Source: Bacillus salipaludis | Lineage (GTDB): Bacteria; Bacillota; Bacilli; Bacillales_B; DSM-18226 | Direction: 5' to 3' | DNA: 23,469 nucleotides | NCBI RefSeq assembly: GCF_004358205.1 | Contig: NZ_SMYO01000030.1 | Coordinates: 1-23,469 of the forward strand | In this document: positions 20,875 through 23,469 of the stretch, piece by piece | How the letters are laid out: the number at the start of each line of letters is the position of its first letter | Position numbering within the stretch: the first letter of the stretch is position 1 | Position numbers and translations under genes: made by a program | The notes under the pieces: generated by a model | The model's input: the letters and a program-made list of their open reading frames with translations, nothing else | What the model was told of the DNA's origin: nothing | Databases searched by the model: none

Positions 20875-21158
20875 AAGAATAAATCTTGATAAGTAGCTCT
20901 GCTCTTATTCTTTTTGTTTCCGCTTAATTCGTCAGATGTGTTCCTTGAGAATTAAAGGTTTTCTCCCTTTTTTCCTCCCTCCCTTGTAATTTTCTACATG
21001 ATTAAAATAATTCCTTTACGATAAATTAAATCCCCAAAAATCAGGCTTAACCATTTGATTATTTTGCCTAGCCATACGCATACGCTAGAGTGTAGCCGTT
21101 ACAACTATCCCTCATTACCCCTTGTGTGCACATAGGTCATATAAAGAGTAATCCCAAA
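20875..21158. other. AT-rich non-coding stretch
   Basis: About 280 bp without a credible gene, hairpin or strong promoter. It probably held the original upstream region of the acetamidase gene before the MITE inserted. Confidence 0.4.
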
Positions 21159-21159
21159 C

Positions 21160-21186
21160 AAAAAAGCCCTTAAAGGGCTTTTTTAT
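21160..21186 (-). terminator. Terminator of the YjcZ-family gene
   Basis: AAAAAAGCCCTTAAAGGGCTTTTTT is a compact hairpin with A-run and T-run, lying just past the microprotein stop on the minus strand. It can act in both directions. Confidence 0.85.
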
Positions 21187-21195
21187 TGTTCTTAC

Positions 21196-21339
21196 TTAAT
21201 AAAAGATTACTGCACCAACGATAATTAACAAGATAAACAATACAACGATTAATGCAAAACCGCCGCCGAAGCCGACACCTCCGTAGCCAAAACCGCCGCA
21301 ACCGCAGCCACCAAATCCGCCGTATCCAAATCCATCCAT
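21196..21339 (-). CDS. YjcZ-family sporulation microprotein
   Basis: A 47-residue protein starting [16 protein letters not shown]. The first 28 residues are almost only Gly, Phe, Tyr and Cys; the rest is one hydrophobic helix, [19 protein letters not shown]. This is the exact layout of the YjcZ/YuzJ-type tiny proteins of Bacillus, made during sporulation and found in spore membranes or coat. ATG 21339 has GGAGGG 7-8 nt upstream, a terminator follows, and a sigma-K-like promoter precedes. Its function is unknown in the family. Confidence 0.93.
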   Translation of the reverse strand: MDGFGYGGFGGCGCGGFGYGGVGFGGGFALIVVLFILLIIVGAVIFY

Positions 21340-21368
21340 TTTGTAGCCCTCCTCTTTTTTATTCCTTA

Positions 21369-21395
21369 TAAAATATGTTGATAAGTTATGGAGGT
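21369..21395 (-). promoter_or_regulatory. Sigma-K-like promoter of the YjcZ-family gene
   Basis: The minus strand has CATATTTTA (21369-21377), which fits CATANNNTA, and AC (21394-21395) 16 bp upstream, the sigma-K pattern. The start would be about 20 nt before the ribosome site. Confidence 0.45.
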
Positions 21396-21490
21396 AAGGG
21401 CGTTTTCCCTAACTTTTTTTAGGATACACCCAGTAATTTATTACAAAATCTGAGCTTTTCAGGGAAATTATAATTATCTAAATAAGATGA

Positions 21491-21694
21491 CTAAGTAGTA
21501 GTTAGCCACCTTTGCCTTTTGGAAAACGAACATCCTCTAGTTTCCGAGGAAGTTTTTTGTCGATAAATTCGTAATTCGAATTTTAACTGTTTATAGCCCG
21601 TTTCTTGTAATAGGCATCGCCCGGCCGGAACTTGCTTTTCTCCTAAAAAATCTTGTCTTTCCGTACACGGTTCCTTTTTTTCGTAAATTCCCAT
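21491..21694 (-). CDS. Small hypothetical protein, possibly frameshifted
   Basis: A 67-residue frame starting MGIYEKKEPC, 3 bp after the stop of the isoaspartyl dipeptidase gene and in the same direction. It has three Cys residues, no membrane helix and no family that I recognise. Its ribosome site is poor. The last 18 residues look unnatural (rich in Ser, Thr and Arg), while the neighbouring frame reads KLPRKLEDVRFPKGKGG before a stop; a one-base change in a run of six A would join the two. It may be a broken or mis-sequenced small gene, or no gene. Confidence 0.35.
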   Translation of the reverse strand: MGIYEKKEPCTERQDFLGEKQVPAGRCLLQETGYKQLKFELRIYRQKTSSETRGCSFSKRQRWLTTT

Positions 21695-21697
21695 TTT

Positions 21698-22870
21698 TTA
21701 TTCGAAAGTTCCCTTTATCAGCGGAACCCCCTTTTCAACCATTACCTGTCCTCTTGCCATTACAGTGTCAATTGTTAATGTTTCCTTTTGCAACAATACG
21801 ATATCAGCATCCTTTCCGGTTTGGATGCTGCCCTTGCTTGAAAGCCTTAACACTTGTGCGGGATTCGTGGTGATGACCTCCAATGCCGTTTCCAACGGGA
21901 TGCCTTCCTCTAAAACAGCATCTCTTACTTCATGATATAACGACGATACTTTTCCGACTTGAAGGCCTACATACGCCCCATCGCTGTCAAAGAAGGGAAG
22001 GCTTGCCTGTCCGTCTGAAGAGAAGGTGATGTGTCCGACTGGAATCCCCTCTTCAAGCATCCTGCGCAATGCCTTGCTGCACTTCACTTCGCCTTCCTCC
22101 AAAAACTGAGGAATGGTACTTGTAGTAAAGTCAACATATCCCCCTTGCTTTGCGTAATCAATTCCCGCCTTGAATAATTCTTCATTTCGGTTGATATGTG
22201 TCGGATGGAGATGCCGAATCGGAATGTTAGTTTGATCTGCAATTTCATGCAGCAATGAAAGCTTCCCCTCCCCGTCCCCTACATGAATTTCTATTATGCC
22301 GGCTTTCCCTGAAAGGATCCCACCATTTCGTGCCGCAGCAGCGACTTTAGCCAGTTCCTCAAATGTGGGTTCTGATGATCGATGGTCAGAAATGGCAATC
22401 TCTCCAACACCGATAATTTTGTCGATTAAAATAATATCGTCTTCGATTGTGTCCGTTAGTGTTTTTACGGGCACTTGATAGGAGCCTGTATGAATGAAGC
22501 AGGAAACACCCTCTTCTTCAAGCGCCCGCGCCTTGGCAAGTAGACTCTCCATTTTTCGTGTTGTCCCGTCCGTACCAAGTAAGCCAACTAGTGTTGTAAT
22601 ACCTGCGGTTGTAATATCAGTGAGCATAAGCTCGGGAGTGCGGGTTTTGAATCCGCCCTCGCCGCCTCCACCAATAATGTGAACATGTGAATCTATAAAT
22701 CCCGGAACAACTAAAAGATTTGCTGCATTCATAATTTGAATAGGAACAAAGTTGTCAGGAATCTCAATTTTGTTATCGATAAATGCGATTTTATCGTCTG
22801 CTATCAATATGTCTTTCCGTCCTAGGTAATTGGGTGCGTATACTTCGCCATTTTTGATTAAGGTAAGCAA
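21698..22870 (-). CDS. iadA: Isoaspartyl dipeptidase (beta-aspartyl peptidase, M38)
   Basis: A 390-residue metal hydrolase, the same length as E. coli IadA, which cleaves isoAsp-X dipeptides left from damaged proteins. Metal ligands His62 and His64 (DSHVH), His196 (EIHVGD), His225 (PTHINRN) and Asp286 (SSDGQAS) are present, as are the substrate residues Glu71 and Tyr131. The bridging carboxylated Lys of E. coli (Lys162 in GVKCAISDH) is replaced by Glu157 in GVGEIAISDH. The start is TTG 22870 with AGGAGGAG 7 nt upstream; the longer frame to 23008 overlaps the preceding gene and is unlikely. It follows the YfcC-type carrier after 32 bp, so uptake of a dipeptide or amino acid is probably linked to its hydrolysis. 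Confidence 0.92.
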   Translation of the reverse strand: MLTLIKNGEVYAPNYLGRKDILIADDKIAFIDNKIEIPDNFVPIQIMNAANLLVVPGFIDSHVHIIGGGGEGGFKTRTPELMLTDITTAGITTLVGLLGTDGTTRKMESLLAKARALEEEGVSCFIHTGSYQVPVKTLTDTIEDDIILIDKIIGVGEIAISDHRSSEPTFEELAKVAAAARNGGILSGKAGIIEIHVGDGEGKLSLLHEIADQTNIPIRHLHPTHINRNEELFKAGIDYAKQGGYVDFTTSTIPQFLEEGEVKCSKALRRMLEEGIPVGHITFSSDGQASLPFFDSDGAYVGLQVGKVSSLYHEVRDAVLEEGIPLETALEVITTNPAQVLRLSSKGSIQTGKDADIVLLQKETLTIDTVMARGQVMVEKGVPLIKGTFE

Positions 22871-22902
22871 TTTTTTTCTCCTCCTGTTAATAATTCTTGG
22901 CC

Positions 22903-23469
22903 TTAAAATGGACCATATCCGATAAAGTAAGCTGTGATGACAGCTATTAATCCGATGAGATATTGAATGAGTACCAGCGGAAGAATCCACCTCGCCCACT
23001 TTGTCCAAGAAATACCGGCAATGGCCAAACTTGCCATTAAGGTGGTGGCAGTCGGAAAAATCATATTTCCGATTCCGTCTGCAAAAGAGAAAGACAACAC
23101 CGCAGTTTGGCGTGTAATATGCAGTAGGTCCGCGAGCGGCGCCATAATCGGCATTGTCAGCATTGCATGACCGCTGCCGGACGCTAGAACAAAGTGAATA
23201 AGCGTCTGGAAGCTATACATACCGGCAACGCTTAAATAGCCAGGAAAATGTTTGATGGACTCAGATACTTGATGCAGGAGAGGGTCGATGATATGCCCTT
23301 CATTTAATACAACAAGAATCGCACGTGAAACGCCGATGATCAAGGCTCCACCGATTAAGGAAGCAGAACCTTTTGTAAAGGAGTTAACAATACGATCTGC
23401 AGACATGTTTCCGATGATTCCAACTACGATTGTCAATATAATGAATAAGGCTGCAATTTCTGTAATGTA
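22903..23469 (-). CDS. YfcC-family basic amino acid/C4-dicarboxylate carrier (C-terminal part)
   Basis: The last 188 residues of a membrane transporter; the frame is open to the right edge of the window, so the start is missing. It has several hydrophobic helices and the conserved blocks FTKGSASLIGGALIIGVSRAI (in part), LASGSGHAMLTMPIMAPLADL and FADGIGNMIFPT. These are typical of the YfcC/AitC carriers related to the C4-dicarboxylate and arginine/ornithine family. The Ser/Gly-rich hairpins probably form the substrate path. It is upstream of iadA in one operon, which suggests import of dipeptides, aspartate or related compounds. Confidence 0.85.
   Translation of the reverse strand, partial: YITEIAALFIILTIVVGIIGNMSADRIVNSFTKGSASLIGGALIIGVSRAILVVLNEGHIIDPLLHQVSESIKHFPGYLSVAGMYSFQTLIHFVLASGSGHAMLTMPIMAPLADLLHITRQTAVLSFSFADGIGNMIFPTATTLMASLAIAGISWTKWARWILPLVLIQYLIGLIAVITAYFIGYGPF

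Noticed and set aside
22871..23008. N-terminal extension of the isoaspartyl dipeptidase
   Set aside because: It overlaps the coding end of the carrier gene in another frame, and TTG 22870 has an excellent ribosome site and gives exactly the family length.

Overview
The window looks like a low-to-moderate GC, spore-forming member of the Bacillaceae. It starts inside the 5' end of a 16S rRNA gene (minus strand) with a Bacillus-type leader and tandem promoters. It also carries a YjcZ-type Gly-rich sporulation microprotein with a sigma-K-like promoter, strong GGAGG ribosome sites, a cre-like site and Bacillus-style intergenic hairpin repeats. I cannot name the species. No tRNA, CRISPR array, transposase or phage gene was seen.

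Layout. 1-112: 16S 5' end, with leader and promoters to about 448. 527-925: small protein of unknown function, possibly sporulation-linked. 1214-1588: stand-alone GIY-YIG nuclease domain. 1912-6375: CocE/NonD alpha/beta hydrolase (cre-like site upstream), MFS transporter and TetR regulator. 6431-14617: a two-component and cell-envelope locus. 14812-20652: minus-strand catabolic block with a polar amino-acid ABC transporter, a HisD-family dehydrogenase, a GntR/FCD regulator and an acetamidase/formamidase. 21196-21339: YjcZ-family microprotein. 21698-23469: isoaspartyl dipeptidase (IadA) and the C-terminal part of a YfcC-family carrier.

The most interesting part is 6431-14617. A histidine kinase/response regulator pair on the minus strand stands back to back with a second, closely related response regulator that heads a plus-strand series. 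That series holds a GT-C (PMT/GT39, YkcB-like) membrane glycosyltransferase, a small secreted or anchored protein, a di-heme ferric-reductase-like membrane protein, a CsbB/YkcC-type GT2 and a GtrA/GtcA-type flippase. GT2, GtrA and GT-C together form the three-component scheme known for glycosylation on the outer face of the membrane. All four transcription units start with the same operator: four TTCAG-like half sites at exact 11-bp spacing. In the three plus-strand copies the last half site is followed 10 bp later by a CATAAT or CACAAT -10 element. I infer one self-contained envelope regulon controlled by the adjacent OmpR-type regulators.

The minus-strand catabolic block is bracketed by two inverted copies of a roughly 187-bp non-coding mobile element (MITE), each with a perfect 8-bp target duplication. 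A 77-bp internally deleted relative lies upstream of the TetR gene. The HisD-family protein keeps the catalytic and zinc residues but stands outside any histidine operon and differs in other conserved segments, so a catabolic role is more likely than histidine synthesis.
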